DNA from: Undaria pinnatifida
Taxonomy: Eukaryota; Sar; Phaeophyceae; Laminariales; Alariaceae
DNA: 64,000 nucleotides
Direction: 5' to 3'
NCBI GenBank assembly: GCA_012845835.1
Contig: JABAKD010000016.1
Span: 24,148,053 to 24,212,052 of the forward strand
Position 1 is the first letter of the stretch. Every line of letters begins with the position of its first letter. This document shows positions 48,236 through 60,582 of the stretch, piece by piece. The position numbers and the translations under genes were made by a program. Under the pieces are notes generated by a model, which saw only the letters and a list, made by a program, of their open reading frames with translations, was not told where the DNA came from and made no database searches.

Positions 48236-48440
48236 GTCACATCCGTTTTTCGCTGCCATACTGTACATGATTGCCGGTATTAGTGGCCACGTCGCATTTG
48301 GTCACAGAGTCTTCATGATTGCAGTACCAAGTCTTATTTTTTCAGTGCCCAGTTTGCGCCAACCTCTTCATAGCCATATCGTCTGAAAGAGGGTGTCTTT
48401 ATTTTTGGACATATTCCATATTCCACTGCGTCCTTATTTT

Positions 48441-48610
48441 CAGTTTGTTCTGGGGATCACGCCCCATCAACAAATAATACATACCGAGTAGTATTTCCTT
48501 TTCCTCCATTTCGGCCCGCTGTATTTTCAGTTTCTTCTGGGGATCACGCCCCATCAACAAATCATACATACGGAGTATTTCCTTTTCCTCCATCTCGGCC
48601 CGCTGTCATT
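48441..48610. repeat. 87-bp tandem repeat, two units
   Basis: Two copies (starting at 48441 and 48528) of a unit containing GGGGATCACGCCCCATCAAC and TTCCTTTTCCTCCAT. GGGGATCACGCCCC is itself an imperfect inverted repeat. Non-coding. Confidence 0.8.
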
Positions 48611-48702
48611 CCACACTCAACACTCCCACCCTTGGTATGCAGGCGTACTCCTGCTGTGGAACCAACCAGCATCACCGCACATCTTTTACAGTAAACAGTA
48701 AC

Positions 48703-48740
48703 CCGGAGGACGGGGGGGCCGACAGGCCCCCCACGTCCGG
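48703..48740. repeat. GC-rich hairpin at the break of Helitron H2
   Basis: Inverted repeat with arms of about 17 bp (CCGGAGGACGGGGGG paired with CCCCCCACGTCCGG, one or two mismatches) and a GACA loop. It lies where the H2 Rep reading frame stops matching H1 (around 48745), so it probably marks the end of another inserted element or a Helitron 3' terminus. Confidence 0.6.
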
Positions 48741-48744
48741 ACAC

Positions 48745-51081
48745 CCTTGTATGACATTATTTTCTCCGTCCAGGAGGACGTGAATTAATGTTACCGCGGT
48801 TGTTCTGTTTATCATGGTATAGCCAAGAAGACGCCAGGTAGCTTCTGCGGCAGAAATGTACCTTGTTGTCCGGTATTGTTCAATTTCGCTGCGTTTACCT
48901 GCAATCCGGGCTTTGGCCATGTCGGCTCTTTTGGTGACGTGTTTAAAAAGGTACTTCACACACGATGAAGCAGTCACGACATCTACACATATGACAATCA
49001 TACTCAAGTAGCAAGTAGGGGTTATAGGGAACTACCCACTGGTTTCCAATTGGGACATCTTGCCATACACCCTCAACGTTTTGACGCACTGTAGGATTGT
49101 CTCGGTTGTCTGTTCTTCGATATTCGGCACGCCCGGTTTTTTCATTGACAGTTGCAGATGTTCGAAACGGCTGAGGATAAAACTTGGGGCAATATTTGGT
49201 GTTTTCTCGGTTTATTTGCATGCACGGGGAATTAGTGTTGTGACCACCCGCATGATTTGGGGATCATGAATTTTAAAACCTTTTCACGAACGACGCCATT
49301 GGCGATCGATGCATCGGGGAGCTGAGTCCAAACCCAAGAGTCAATGTCGTTCATCCTATCGGGGCCGTTGTTCTTAAATTTTACGATAATGTGCGCATGC
49401 GGCAGACCTCGTTTTTGGAATTCGATCACGTACATATGATATTCGTAAGGGCGGAAGACGTTTCTGCTATTGAGGTCAGCCATTATTTTATGAAGTTTAA
49501 TCTTGAAGACCCGGCAACATAGATCAGGCCGATCACAAGCCTGTTGCCCAGGCTGTAGGTTATCAACTATGGCAGGCCATTCGGGGTTGCACGTGGCGGT
49601 TATCATTAAATGTGGCTTCCCTCTGCGGTTCACAACAGCGAGTGCATTTTCGGGATCTTTCTTAAGCTCCATAGGGGAACCGTGGAAGCTGGCAGGAAGT
49701 GGTATACCCGGTTGGTCATTGGGTAACGCTTGTGTTATTGATCGTCTGCTCGCTAACCTTTGTTGAAGGCCACTAAATTGAATGTAATTGAGCGTGTGTT
49801 CATGGCGGCTGTACATGTCACAAGCCCACTCTTGGGGCTACCCGTCTGTTGGTTTCAAAAATGCGTTCGGCTAGCAGACGTTGTCGACAGTAGAATAAGA
49901 AAGGAACAAGGTGCAGTGTTGGTTCGGTTCATGGTTTTGGATTTAAACGGTGGAGATTCGTCGTAGTGACCCTCGCTCCAACCGGCTTCTCCATTTACAA
50001 ATAGCAAAGGATACTGCAGAGGGTCATACGCGGGACTCCAAATAGGAAGAAAACGTGGTTTTTCATCAGGGCTGTATTTAGGGTACGTCATAGCGGCGCG
50101 GGGTAAGGTACATTGTTGCCCGGAGGTTTAGAGTAGCGCAGCAGTTTCGGGAGCAGCAATTTCTTGACCATTGATAGGTCCATCGTTGACGCGGCTGGTC
50201 TCTTGAAACTCAATGGAGGCGGGGGATGATGATGGGACGTCTTGAGGTTGAAGTGAGTCGATGACGTTGTCTACGGCGGATTTGTACTCTTGTGCCCACT
50301 TAATTTTGGTTTGAATATGGCGTCGAAGAGTTGACGCGGTCTCGATATTTACTTGAAGATTTTCAGCCGTGTCAATGAATTCGGAATCGTAGATGTAAAG
50401 TCTTGCGTTGTGGCCAATCTTGCTGTGGTCTCGTTGCAATTCAAATATTCGATGATAGGCTCGACCGTGCAAGGTTAGCATTGATGGTGTCGAGGGTTGT
50501 GTCCATGGTCGTTTATCTAGTCCTCAAGCCGCGAGAGCAGTGAAAGAAAAAAGGCCGTTGTACTTACGCTGTGATCGCCGAAAGTCATTAGAAGAGAAAA
50601 TGATTCAAAGTTCGGGACTGATAGGTTTGAAGGGGAGCACGGCAGCCTTTCCACCTTTGCAGCAATTGTACTTCAGTTTTCGTTCCTCTTTCCACAGAAA
50701 GGCAGTGCAAGACGTACACTTGAAGTTATCGGGGTGTATAAGTAGAGTATTTTTCAAGCCGGATGAGGATTGGGGCCAATTATTAGTAGGGCAATTAGAG
50801 TCATTAATACCTTTCAATACTGCTGCAGGCTGACACCTGCTGGAGCGTGAGCGCATCCTCGAAAAATGGTCACGTACAGCATCTTGTGGGTTCCTACTGG
50901 TAGTCGATAATCCGTTGGCGGAACGAAGGCGTGATACACGTCGAGAATTCAAGATGCAAGATCGGTTCGCTCTTCGCACTCGCGCTCGTTCTGCTCTTTG
51001 TTTAGTCATGCGGGTAATGGACCGAGTTGTTGCTCGAGTGGGGACTACACGCCCATTCTGAGCGCTCGTCGGTTCCGGCAT
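48745..51081 (-). pseudogene. Helitron RepHel relic (H2), N-terminal and Rep half
   Basis: From an ATG at 51081 leftward, broken frames match the N-terminal 800 or so residues of H1: basic N-terminus (AERARVRRANRSCILNSRR), Zn motif CTSCTAFLWKEE ... CC, LTLHGRAYHRIFELQ, FLPIWSPAYDPLQYPLLF and the HUH motif PHAHII. Frameshifts or stops occur near 50550, 50100, 49830 and 49230. The second catalytic tyrosine is lost: K-Y-L-F-K-H replaces K-Y-V-F-K-Y. The element is truncated near 48745, and the helicase and OTU regions are absent. HAC-2 lies directly upstream on the same strand. Confidence 0.9.
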
Positions 51082-51264
51082 TTAACCAGAAGAAATGGCA
51101 CGGAAGCTGAAAGGCTCAACAATGTGAGGTTTAATTGTATTGAAAAGTGCTTCGTCGCAATAAACTGCGAGAGTGGCTTCAGGATATATAATAGCATTGA
51201 ACGCTCAAAATGCCTTCCTTGCTCACTAAATGTCGACGCTCGTCGTGCGTGTGAATTCTCCGGT

Positions 51265-53545
51265 TCAGAAGTCGATCAGGTCGGGGGTGATGTCCGCCGA
51301 CGGTTTCTCGGTCTCTTTAGACTGGGTTGTTCCGAGGTCGCGGGTGAGCGCTTTCTTGTGGAGTAGAGCCGTGATCTGCAATGGGTGTGGGGGGGGGGGA
51401 AGCAACAGACATGTACAACGTTGTTGTAGTTGTTGTTGTTCTCACATTAACTCGCATAATCAAGTACGTGGTCACAGAACAGGCTCCAGTTGCTCTGGAG
51501 CTGAGAAATACCCCAGGGAAAAACACAACAAACTAAAGGTGGTACACGCATGTATCACAGCTGACACAATTCATGCCTCCGCCAGAAACATATATAAAGT
51601 GAAATCGGGAGTCAGCCTACGATGGGCCAGGTCCATACTGGTGCATATGTCTCACTACTTGTATGTGATGTTCGCATATTGTGTTGATTGCAATATGAGT
51701 TAAGTGTACCCTTGCGTCAAGTAATGAATACGCTACCCGAACAGCACCCACCTTTTCCCTCCATTGTTTTTCAGCACACTGGACGTGGAGGAACGGCTCG
51801 TCCCACTGCTTGACGATAACCTGCCCTAGGCGGAGGTCCCCGGTGCAACCGTCTTCCAGGGTGTCCGTATTGTTGTCCTCGTCGTGTAGAAGGCAGAGCT
51901 TCTGCAACAATTATGTATTGTACGAACAGAAGGGGTGGATTCATAAGTGATGCGGAAGGTACGTGGACGATTGATATTGGAAGGGCTGACCTAATTTGAG
52001 GGGGGGAGGGAGGGAGGACGTATCAAAACAAATGATGAATCTAAAACATAAAAAGGGGCAGGTCGTTGATGGAAAATTGTAGTGGAACATGGAGTTTTGA
52101 GTTCAAGAAGGAAGTTGGGTGGTGTGAAATAGGCCGCCGTGTGCAGGAAAAAAAAACTCTTGGCTAAAATTTAACCCGCTAGTTCAAAAAATGCAAACGT
52201 CCGACGCGTGAAACGAAGACAAATCCAATTTGCTGTCACGTGCGGATGAAGTTGAGAAAAACAGATACATCCACGTACGTACATCATACCAAACACACGG
52301 AGGTAATGCAAGACGAGCGAGCAAATATAATGTTGCGCTTACACCAGCGCAACACTCGCCTGTGTATATAGTGCACGCGTCTCGCCTTCGAGCAAAAAGG
52401 AAATATCACAAGGGGGGGCGTCGATTGAAATGCCAAGAAGAAAACCAGCGAGGTGGCAGGAAGCAGTCGTGCCTAGACTAACACGCTTATGTAAAAAAAA
52501 AAGATGCGAACAAGTAATTCGGCACCCTGCAGTACCACGATAACGGACAATCTCTAACAACAACAAAACAAATCGATACACACGCAGCCTCCAACGGCGA
52601 TGACGACACCGTGTACAGCAACAAACAAGCAAATCGATACGCGCTCTTATCTGAAATCATGATAGAATATCGGCCGGATATCCTACAATAACGGCGGGAC
52701 ACCCTACCACGACAACAACAATATCTTGTCTTCATGCTCACCCCTACGTGTTCTTCCGTCACAGGAGTAAGGTTGGAGAACTTTTCGGACATGGTCCCGC
52801 GTTTGCCGACACAGGAGGTCCGCACAGCGTGGATGTTTTCCCAGACTGTTTGAACAGGGCAAAGAAAACATGCAAGATTGAGATTGTCATGTCAGCGGTC
52901 GAAGTACGTTATACTTTGTACATAGCGCATAAAAAATAGATACACATGATTGTGGTACAGTACACAAAATATGACTACGAAACGGTACACAAAGCATGAT
53001 CGTGAGTGCATGGTGTGGAGCTTACGTTGGGAACCGCCTTCTTCCCTGCACTGTCTGCCGAGCGAAGGCGTGCCTCCGACGTCTTCGCCACACACCTGGC
53101 AGGGGTGCGGCTGTCCTTTGCCTTTTTTAAAAGTTGGACACGAGACCTGGCAGGTGCTCGCGTCCTTGTCGATCTGCTGGTCGCAGTGTCCACAATGAGT
53201 CTTCCTGTCGTTCCTTAGACGGGTGGCGATGAAGCCCGAGCAAACCGCGTGGTAGGGGCAAGCCCACTCGGGGTTGCCCACTGCCTGGGGGCGTCTGGAC
53301 GCCCCTACCGTACGCCACTCTTGGTTATCGGGGTTTAGCGTGTTGCGAGATAATGTCGGGAGAGCGCTACCATCTGACACCGGTAGGGAGAAGGCTTGGG
53401 GGTGCGATAAAAATGTGGGTGTGAAAGGTGGTGGTGTGGTTGTGATTTGAGGGGGGGGGGGCGCGGACTGATGGGGTACGTTATCGAAGACAGCGGAGAT
53501 ACCTTTCGTAGATGTCGTAGTACACATGTATGAAACGCACGCCAT
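51265..53545 (-). CDS. HAC-2, Cys-rich paralogue of HAC-1
   Basis: Unrecognised family, same architecture as HAC-1. Four exons in the - direction: 53545-53026, 52845-52742, 51901-51752 and 51375-51265 (TGA), giving 294 aa; phases 1, 0 and 0 close. Exon 1: a Pro/Thr/Ser-rich N-terminus, then NPEWACPYHAVC, HCGHC, STCQVSC, HPCQVC and TPSLG, which is the full four-pair Cys module. Exon 2 is 104 nt, exactly the HAC-1 exon 3 length, and starts WENIHAV. Exon 3: KLCLLHDE, GCTGDLRLGQVIVKQW, then LHVQC. Exon 4: ITALLHKKALTRDLG, ending Asp-Phe-stop as in HAC-1. It lacks the HAC-1 111-nt exon and has an extra intron after WREK, which carries a SINE-like insertion. The stop is 183 bp before the Helitron H2 ATG. 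ATG 53545 is the first in frame; 53527 is an alternative. Confidence 0.75.
51415..51668 (-). mobile_element. SINE-like (AAC)n-tailed element, copy 3
   Basis: Reverse complement of the 25.26-25.67 kb element, from the GTT-rich tail (51418-51442) through CGCATAATCAAGTACGTGGTC and CAGCTGACACAATTCATG to TCTCACTACTTGTA. It lies in the last intron of HAC-2 and overlaps no exon. Confidence 0.65.
51969..52741. other. HAC-2 intron 2
   Basis: Intron sequence between the WEN exon and the CTG exon of HAC-2. It includes a G/GGA-rich patch (51998-52020). I see no gene or repeat family in it. Confidence 0.4.
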
Positions 53546-53654
53546 AGCTCATGCGTTGACCCGTTCTCGGATATACATTTGCGGAGTACTCCCAAATCCC
53601 AAATCGTCGCCAACACTCTCGCTTATGTCTCTTGCCCCGCGTACGCTTTGTATT

Positions 53655-53770
53655 TGGTTATTTTGAAGGGTGTCCGTCTAGAAGTTTACTTCCTAAATGA
53701 AGCTGTATGCCCGCCTTCGTTCCCGGCCGTAGGGAACCTTTCGCAGATGTAGTATAAATATACAAGGGCT
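53655..53770 (+). repeat. Solo fragment of foldback-element segment
   Basis: Matches 61235-61345 directly and 59875-59960 in reverse (GAAGGGTGTCCGTCTAGAA, then GGCCGTAGGGAACCTTTCGC). It lies just 5' of HAC-2, within its likely promoter region. Confidence 0.65.
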
Positions 53771-54323
53771 TCGCTCGCGGGCGGCTGGGCGCCGCCCGCT
53801 ACGCTTGCGGAAGGAGGAATAGACATTCAGTAGAAAGGCGGAAAAGAAGCACAAATGGCGCAACTGGCGACTTGAAAATGCCAAGAGGCCCATATATAGT
53901 ACAACGGTACAGGATAGAGACGATTATGATTATGAGTTTGTTATTATCATCCTTTCGCCCAGTCCATGATGGGCACGTCGGAGGACTTGCTTGGCATATC
54001 CTTCCACCTCTCAGGTAGCACCTAGGTCCTGTACACTTATTAATAGCTCTCTCTAAGTCGATCATCAATAATAAATTATCGCAGTGCTTAAACACCAGGC
54101 ACGCGCTTGTCAAGGATAGAGACAGGAAAACTACAACTTAAGATGTAAAGGAGCGCAGTGCCCAAAAAAACATGCTGGAAGCAGGAACTTGAACGCACAC
54201 ACCGCAAACATGTGAAGTACATTTGTATTCCTGAAAGACGAAGAACACGCATTTAGGCATAGTTCTCAAAAAACGATGCTGGTATAATAAACCACAACTT
54301 AACGTTCTATAAAGAACGTGCTG
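53771..54323. other. Between HAC-2 and HAC-3; no supported gene
   Basis: Contains a GC-rich GCGGGCGGCTGGGCGCCGCC near-palindrome (about 53777-53800) weakly resembling the 31.7-32.1 kb repeat. Nothing else recognised. Confidence 0.4.
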
Positions 54324-57300
54324 TCAACATTGCTTCCGAAGGAGCATGCAGGCTTGCTTGGACTCTTCCTCCTCAGCGGAGGTACCCAGCACCTTGCACT
54401 CTTGTTTTTTGTCGATGGTCTTGTGGATCTGTCCACAAACGTTGAAGCATGGCGGGAGGACGTCGATAAGTATGTGTAAAAAAGTATTCGTACTTCTCTC
54501 CAGCAGACGTCGTAACCATCCAAATTATTGGAGCTCCTTTCGCTGTTAGTAATTGTTGTGGTATTGTTGTACTTGCTCTTGGTACTTGGAAAAAGAGCCG
54601 CACTTCATAGACTATATCCGCACGCCATCCCCTAGTCTTGAGCAAGAGACATGGATGTCTCGACTCGTGACACACAGGACGCAAGATAAGAGTAGAACGT
54701 ACCTCGATGTCGAACGCCCTCGTGGCACCGTGGGAATGGAATGCGGGATGTATATCGAGCAAGTGGTCGCCTGCCTTCTTCAGGAGGTCACCGACCTTGA
54801 TGTCGCCGGTGCACTTCGTGTTTATGTCCTCGCCGACTTGGCGGCCCTCGGCGGCTTCTTCGCAGGGCTTCTGCAAACGACAACAACGGATGGGAATACC
54901 TAGCGTTCAGTGAATGTTCAAAATAGTAAGGCCACGTAGCTGTCGTCGATTTCCAAAGTTGGAAAGGAAGTCGTACAATTTAACACTGTTGTAATGAAAG
55001 CGGTCGTTTATGGGCAAAGCCCTGCCTGGTACCACAACGTTGCTAACACCTATGAAACCACCACTGGGACAGGAACGAACGGGATTCACAGTCGCAACTG
55101 GTAAGCGTAAGCCCCGGTATACTGCTATATAAGGCCTACCGGCGGAATACCGACAACGAAGGGTAAGAGTCAGTACCTGCTGTATATATTGTTCGGTACT
55201 ACTCTATTACTGCTGCTATCAACACTATTACGACCGACGTGTACTGCGATTCCTGAAGAGGTTGCGCACCCTACTTGTACTCGTTAATACAAAGAGTTCA
55301 TGTGGTTGTATGAAAAATGAGTAACAGTAGTAGTACACCGCGTCACTACATGAACAACTCGCTAACCCCAATCACGGGACTGCTCTCCAGCATCACCCAG
55401 GTTAACTTCAGCTTCTGTTTACTGCTATATATCAACCTCCAGTGTGTACTGCGACTGGTGCCGAGGTATTATGCTGCTGTGTTATTTATCACTGCATGGA
55501 CCATTTTTACAACCCTGGCTGACCCCCGTGATGAGACTTGCCCATTTTCATTGCGTCTTACATGTATAGATAGCACGTAGTCGTAGTCGTACATCCAAAA
55601 CGTGTGTTTATATCACAGCACAAGGCGTCACTGCATGGACCACTTGTTCAACCCCCGCTTACCCCGATGACGGGACTGCCCCGTACTCGTAGTCGTACAT
55701 ACATGAAGTGTGTTTGGCTGTACGTATGAAAAAGAAATCGCATCACACAGCGTCACTGCATAGGTCTACTCGTAGACCTGAGTACTTGTACAATTCCCGC
55801 TTACACCGCGATGACGGGACTGCCCCGTACATGTACTCGTACATGCAAAAGTGTGTTTGTACGCATGAAAAAGAAATCACAGCACAACAACAGAAATGTA
55901 ACTCACGTTTCGTCAAGCTCTCAGCTCCTTCGTTAGGGACGCCGATCGAAGGTGAATCACAGGTGTCCGCGTCACACCAGTCACACACACGAGGGTTGTC
56001 GCCGCTTCCCCAGTGCTTCTTGTTAAGGTTATGAAAAGCTTGGCACGTGGAAGACTCGTCACTCCTGCAGGTAGGTGTCGCAGACAGCGTACTCGGAACT
56101 CCTGTTTTTCCTATTTCGTGCGATGAGGAAGCCGTCACAACCCTTGCTCGGGCACGGCCAATCAGGATTGCCAGAAGAAGCTGAGTCCCGTTCTTGCCCG
56201 ACCAGCTTCTGCAAACGACAACAACGGATGGGAATACCTAGCGTTCAGTGAATGTTCAAAATAGTGAGGCCACGTAGCTGTCGTCGATTTCCAAAGTTGG
56301 AAAGGAAGTCGTACAATTTAACACTGTTGTAATGAAAGCGGTCGTGTATGGGCAAAGCCCTGCCTGGTACCACAACGTTGCTAACACCTATGAAACCACC
56401 ACTGGGACAGAAACGAACGGGATTCACAGCAGTCGCAACTGGTAAGCGTAAGCCCCGGTATACTGCTATATAAGGCCTACCGGCGGAATACCGACAACGA
56501 AGGGTAAGAGACAGTACCTGCTGTATATATTGTTCGGCACTACTCTATTACTGCTGCTATCAACACTATTACGACCGACGTGTACTGCGATTCCTGAAGA
56601 GGTTGCGCACCCTACTTGTACTCGTTAAATACAAAGAGTTCATGTGGTTGTATGAAAAATGAGTAACAGTAGTAGTACACCGCGTCACTACATGAACAAC
56701 TCGCTAACCCCAATCACGGGACTGCTCTCCAGCATCACCCAGGTTAACTTCAGCTTCTGTTTACTGCTATATATCAACCTCCAGTGTGTACTGCGACTGG
56801 TGCTGAGGTATCATGCTGCTGTGTTATTTGTCACTGCATGGGCCATCTTTACAACCCTGGCTGACCCCCGTGATGAGACTTGCCCGTTTTCATTGCGTCT
56901 TACATGTATAGATACCACGTAGTCGTACATCCAAAACGTGTGTTTATATCACAGCACAAAGCGTCACTGCATGGACCACTCGTTCAACCCCCGCTTACCC
57001 CGATGACGGGACTGCCCCGTACTCGTAGTCGTACATACATGAAGTGTGTTTGGCTGTACGTATGAAAAAGAAATCGCATCACACAGCGTCACTGCTGCAT
57101 CGGTCTACTCGTAGACCTGAGTACTTGTACAATTAATTCCCGCTTACACCGCGATGACGGGACTGCCCCGTACATGTACTCGTACATGCAAAAGTGTGTT
57201 TGTACGCATGAAAAAGAAATCACAGCACAACAACAGAAATGTAACTCACGTTTCGTCAAGCTCTCAGCTCCTTCGTTAGGGACGCCGATCGAAGGTGAAT

Positions 57301-57639
57301 CACAGGTGTCGCGTCACACCAGTCACACACACGAGGGTTGTCGCCGCTTCCCCAGTGCCTCTTGTTAAGGTTATGAAAAGCTTGGCACGTGGAAGGCTCG
57401 TCACTCCTGCAGGTGTCGCAGACAGCGTACTGGGAACTCCTGTTTTTCCTATTTCGTGCGATGAGGAAGCCGTCACAACCCTTGCTCGGGCACGGCCAAT
57501 CAGGATTGCCAGAAGAAGCTGAGTCCCGTTCTTGCCCGACCAGCTTCCACACGCCTGATCCTGAACCTCCACCACCCCCACTGTTGGCGGAGCCTCCTCC
57601 CGCACTAGCCTTGGTCCGCTTCGCAAATTTCAACTTCAA
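54324..57639 (-). pseudogene. HAC-3, decayed Cys-rich paralogue with duplicated exon
   Basis: Third HAC family member, - strand, tandem to HAC-2. Recognisable parts: the Cys-module exon (about 57639-57250: VWKLVGQERD, NPDWPCPSKGC, VCDTC, STCQAF, VCDWC), a duplicate of it (56208-55907), a CTG exon (54870-54703: KPCEEAAEGR, KCTGDIKVGDLLKK, 56 codons) and a tail exon (54428-54324: IHKTIDKKQECKVLG, TGA). The first Cys exon lacks one base near 57309, so it frameshifts before the PSIG end. The duplicate keeps that base but has a 4-bp insertion near 56070 that frameshifts the middle. Neither exon is intact. No WEN exon or start codon was found. The intron before the tail sits where HAC-2 has its last intron. 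Probably a pseudogene, unless the indels are assembly errors. Confidence 0.65.
54868..57545. repeat. 1.34 kb tandem segmental duplication
   Basis: The segment 54868-56207 is repeated at 56208-57545 with high identity (a few substitutions and small indels), offset 1340 bp. Both units begin CTTCTGCAAACGACAACAAC. Each unit contains one HAC-3 Cys-module exon and adjoining intron, including a 60-codon open frame (54907-55089 and 56245-56427) and an 87-codon frame (55317-55580 and 56659-56922) of unknown status. The inner breakpoint coincides with the CTTCTG splice-acceptor sequence shared by the two exons. Confidence 0.92.
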
Positions 57640-58871
57640 ATTGTTATTGACGATCCGGCAAATTTCAAATTCAAATTGTTTGCAGCCGTCAACGGCAATT
57701 CCCTCTCAACAGCCAGCAATTGGCCAACTTCAAATAAAAGTACAAAAAAGAAGTTGCTGAAAAAGCAAAATAAAAATATCAGAGAGCAAGCAGTAAAGAT
57801 CAGAGAATGAGAGCTAAAAAGTAAGTAAGAATGAGACTAGGGAAAGCAAGGAAGGCAAGGAACTTGGGGACGGTTCTTTTTCCCAGCAACTAATTTTCTT
57901 CTCGGCAATTACGGGCTGAGAAGGGCTGAGAGGGGGGAGGATATGCCGAGCGAGACGTCCGAGGGGGGCGAGGTCTAGGTATATAGTTTTATATATATAC
58001 GATAATTCTTTTTTTCGGGGATTCGGTCAGGAGTTTTTTTCGTTTCGGCCTCAGTATGCGATGCGCAGAACTGGAATTCTCGGTCAAATAGCTTCGTTCG
58101 AGCGCCGTCTTCGAGGAGCGACTCAAACGCCCCTCGCCCTGCCGTATTCGTTCCGCACCTCGACGTAAACGCGGACGGATGCCGAGCGAAACAAGCGAGA
58201 ATTCCTGATATTTTGGTTGCATCTTCACGTCTGCAGCGCCTGGATGATTTACAAAATTGGCATCATGTCCAAACGGTAGTTATTTGCTATTGTAATGTTT
58301 TGAATTCTGCGGTGGCATACTCTCGAGCGTTTGTTTTGCTTGACGTCTGCAGGGCTTGAGCGTTAGTTTGTTTTGCTTTGACGCTTTCAAGGCTTGAACG
58401 AATGAAACACATAAAAGTCTTCGGGGGGCGGCTCCAACGCATAAAAGCCTTCGGGGGCGGCTCCAACGCCCCTCGCCCTTCCTTATCCGTTCGGCACCTC
58501 GACGTGAACGCGGATGGATGCTGAACGAGACAAGGGAGAAGTTGCAAAATATTGTATTTAGAGGAGGTAATCTTGCGACTTCGGTTGTATCTTAACATTT
58601 GCAGCATCTGGATAATTTCCGAAATTGGCATAATTTCCAAACGGTAGGTAGTTGCTAAAGTTTTAAATTTTGCGGTGGTATACTCTCGAGTGTTTGTTTT
58701 GCTTGACGTCTGCAGGGCTCGAGCGCGTATTATAACACCAGTAGTAGATTGCTCTAATTCGCCTTCTTATCTTGTTGCGTTTGGTGCTGTTGAAGTGTTT
58801 CTCAAGTCGAGCGTGCTTGGTCTGCACGTCAACCTGATATAGGCTCAAAATCGTTTTTATGCGCGACGTTA

Positions 58872-59673
58872 GGCCATTTCTTATACAGTCGGATTTGTCA
58901 GTCGAAAACGACCGTTTTCGACTGAAGCCCAAATTGGGCTTTCTTACACAGTCGAAAAAGGTACAGTCAAAAAAGTCTTCTTCGACTCAACTTTTTCGAC
59001 TGAGTTTTCCGACTGGGGAAACCTGTCGAAAAACTTGACTTTTTCGACTGGATCTGTCAGTAAAAAAATTCAGTCGAAGAAGTTTTACACCTTATTTTGG
59101 AACCCATCGCATCGCTCATCCTACCACAAAACACACACCCACACGCCCACACACCCATATACCAGGTACCACACAGCAGTATCATACAACAGAGCCGACG
59201 CTGCCTTGGCTATCACTGCTGTTGCTTCTCGCCGCAAGTCAGCGTGGCGCACTCCTAGCTCCGCTCGCCAGCAGCGTGTATCATACAACAGCAGTAGCGC
59301 GCGTTATCGATGCCATTTTGCCAACAACGGCTACGCCGGCTGTAGCTTTGGCGGCTCTCGGCTGAGCGCAACGCTACGAAAGTAGCTTTGGCTGTTTTCG
59401 GCTCTACCCAACGCCACCAACCCGCTTGGACGAGGGTTCGTCGCGCGTGAAGCACGCGTTGCTCGCGAATAACGCACGAAGCACAGAGCTGCCAACCGAT
59501 TTTCGACTGCCATACAGCAGTACTCCCTCGCACCAACCGCCTCTAGGAAGAGCACAAAAACTAGAAAATCGACTCGACTGACGATAAGAAGGACCGGAAG
59601 AATCCAGTCGAAAAAAAGTCCAGTCGAAAAGGGCCGTCTTTGACTGGCGGAATCCGACTGTAAAGAAACGGCC
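58872..59673 (-). mobile_element. MITE-like element, copy 5 (reverse)
   Basis: An 802 bp member of the CAGTCGAAAA family in reverse orientation. The left end is GGCCATTTCTTATACAG and the right end its near-complement. It is inserted in the left arm of the foldback-like structure, with no counterpart in the right arm, so it is younger than that structure. Confidence 0.75.
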
Positions 59674-60582
59674 TTATTACACAAATATCTTCTGCAAGGA
59701 GGAGTTGTGAAGAATGTGTATAACTTCGGGTGAATACGCACATGAAAAAATAATATCTGATTGAATATTAATTGGGTACGCGCCAAAAACAACGTACAAC
59801 AACGATGGACAACCTACAAAATACAGAAACAAATAACGCGTGAGCGATGACGTGCTTTTCGTACACGTATACAATACGACATTTGCGAAAGGTTCCCTAC
59901 GGCCGGCAACGAAGGCGGGGGTACAACTTCATTCAGGAAGTAAAATTCCAGACGTACATCCTTCATAAACAAATATAAAAATCCTTAGATAACGTACATG
60001 ATGCAAATGACCAGCCGAATTGCGACTGCGTAAATAATTGCGAGCTTAGATAGTAGGCTTTGACCTTTGAACCCAAGGTTTTTTGCGCGACCTATTATGC
60101 AAGTAACTATAATGGGATGGGAAAAAGAAAAGAAGTGAAGTGTATTACTGCTGCTGTAATAATACGATACCCGAGCAAGTTGCACCGATCGACCCGATCT
60201 GGACTGACTACTTTATTATGCAATTGGTCCATGTACAACTTCTCTAATCACACGCAGCAGACATGGGTGACTGATCCCGGATGCTTGACTGAGTAAAAAT
60301 ATCATAAGAAACGCACTCGACACGTTTCGTCGCCAGACTGAAGGGTCAGTCGGCGTGTGCTCGGGTTTATCCGATCGAAATCTGATGAATGAAGCTCGGA
60401 ACCGGATTCACTTGAAAATCGGTAGCTTAGTAGTAGTACATTATTATGATTGTTTGTCTATATAGAACCCTTGGCATTACCTGACTACTGTACGCGCAGA
60501 CTATCATTGTGTGTGGTGACTTTTTTCAATCTATCAAGTATTGAATCGAACAATTCGAAGTGCGCGCCCTGCCCTACCCGAA

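Noticed and set aside
47867-48610. CRISPR-like repeated units
   Set aside because: Only two units each of 188 and 87 bp, no short regular repeat-spacer pattern, in a eukaryotic context.
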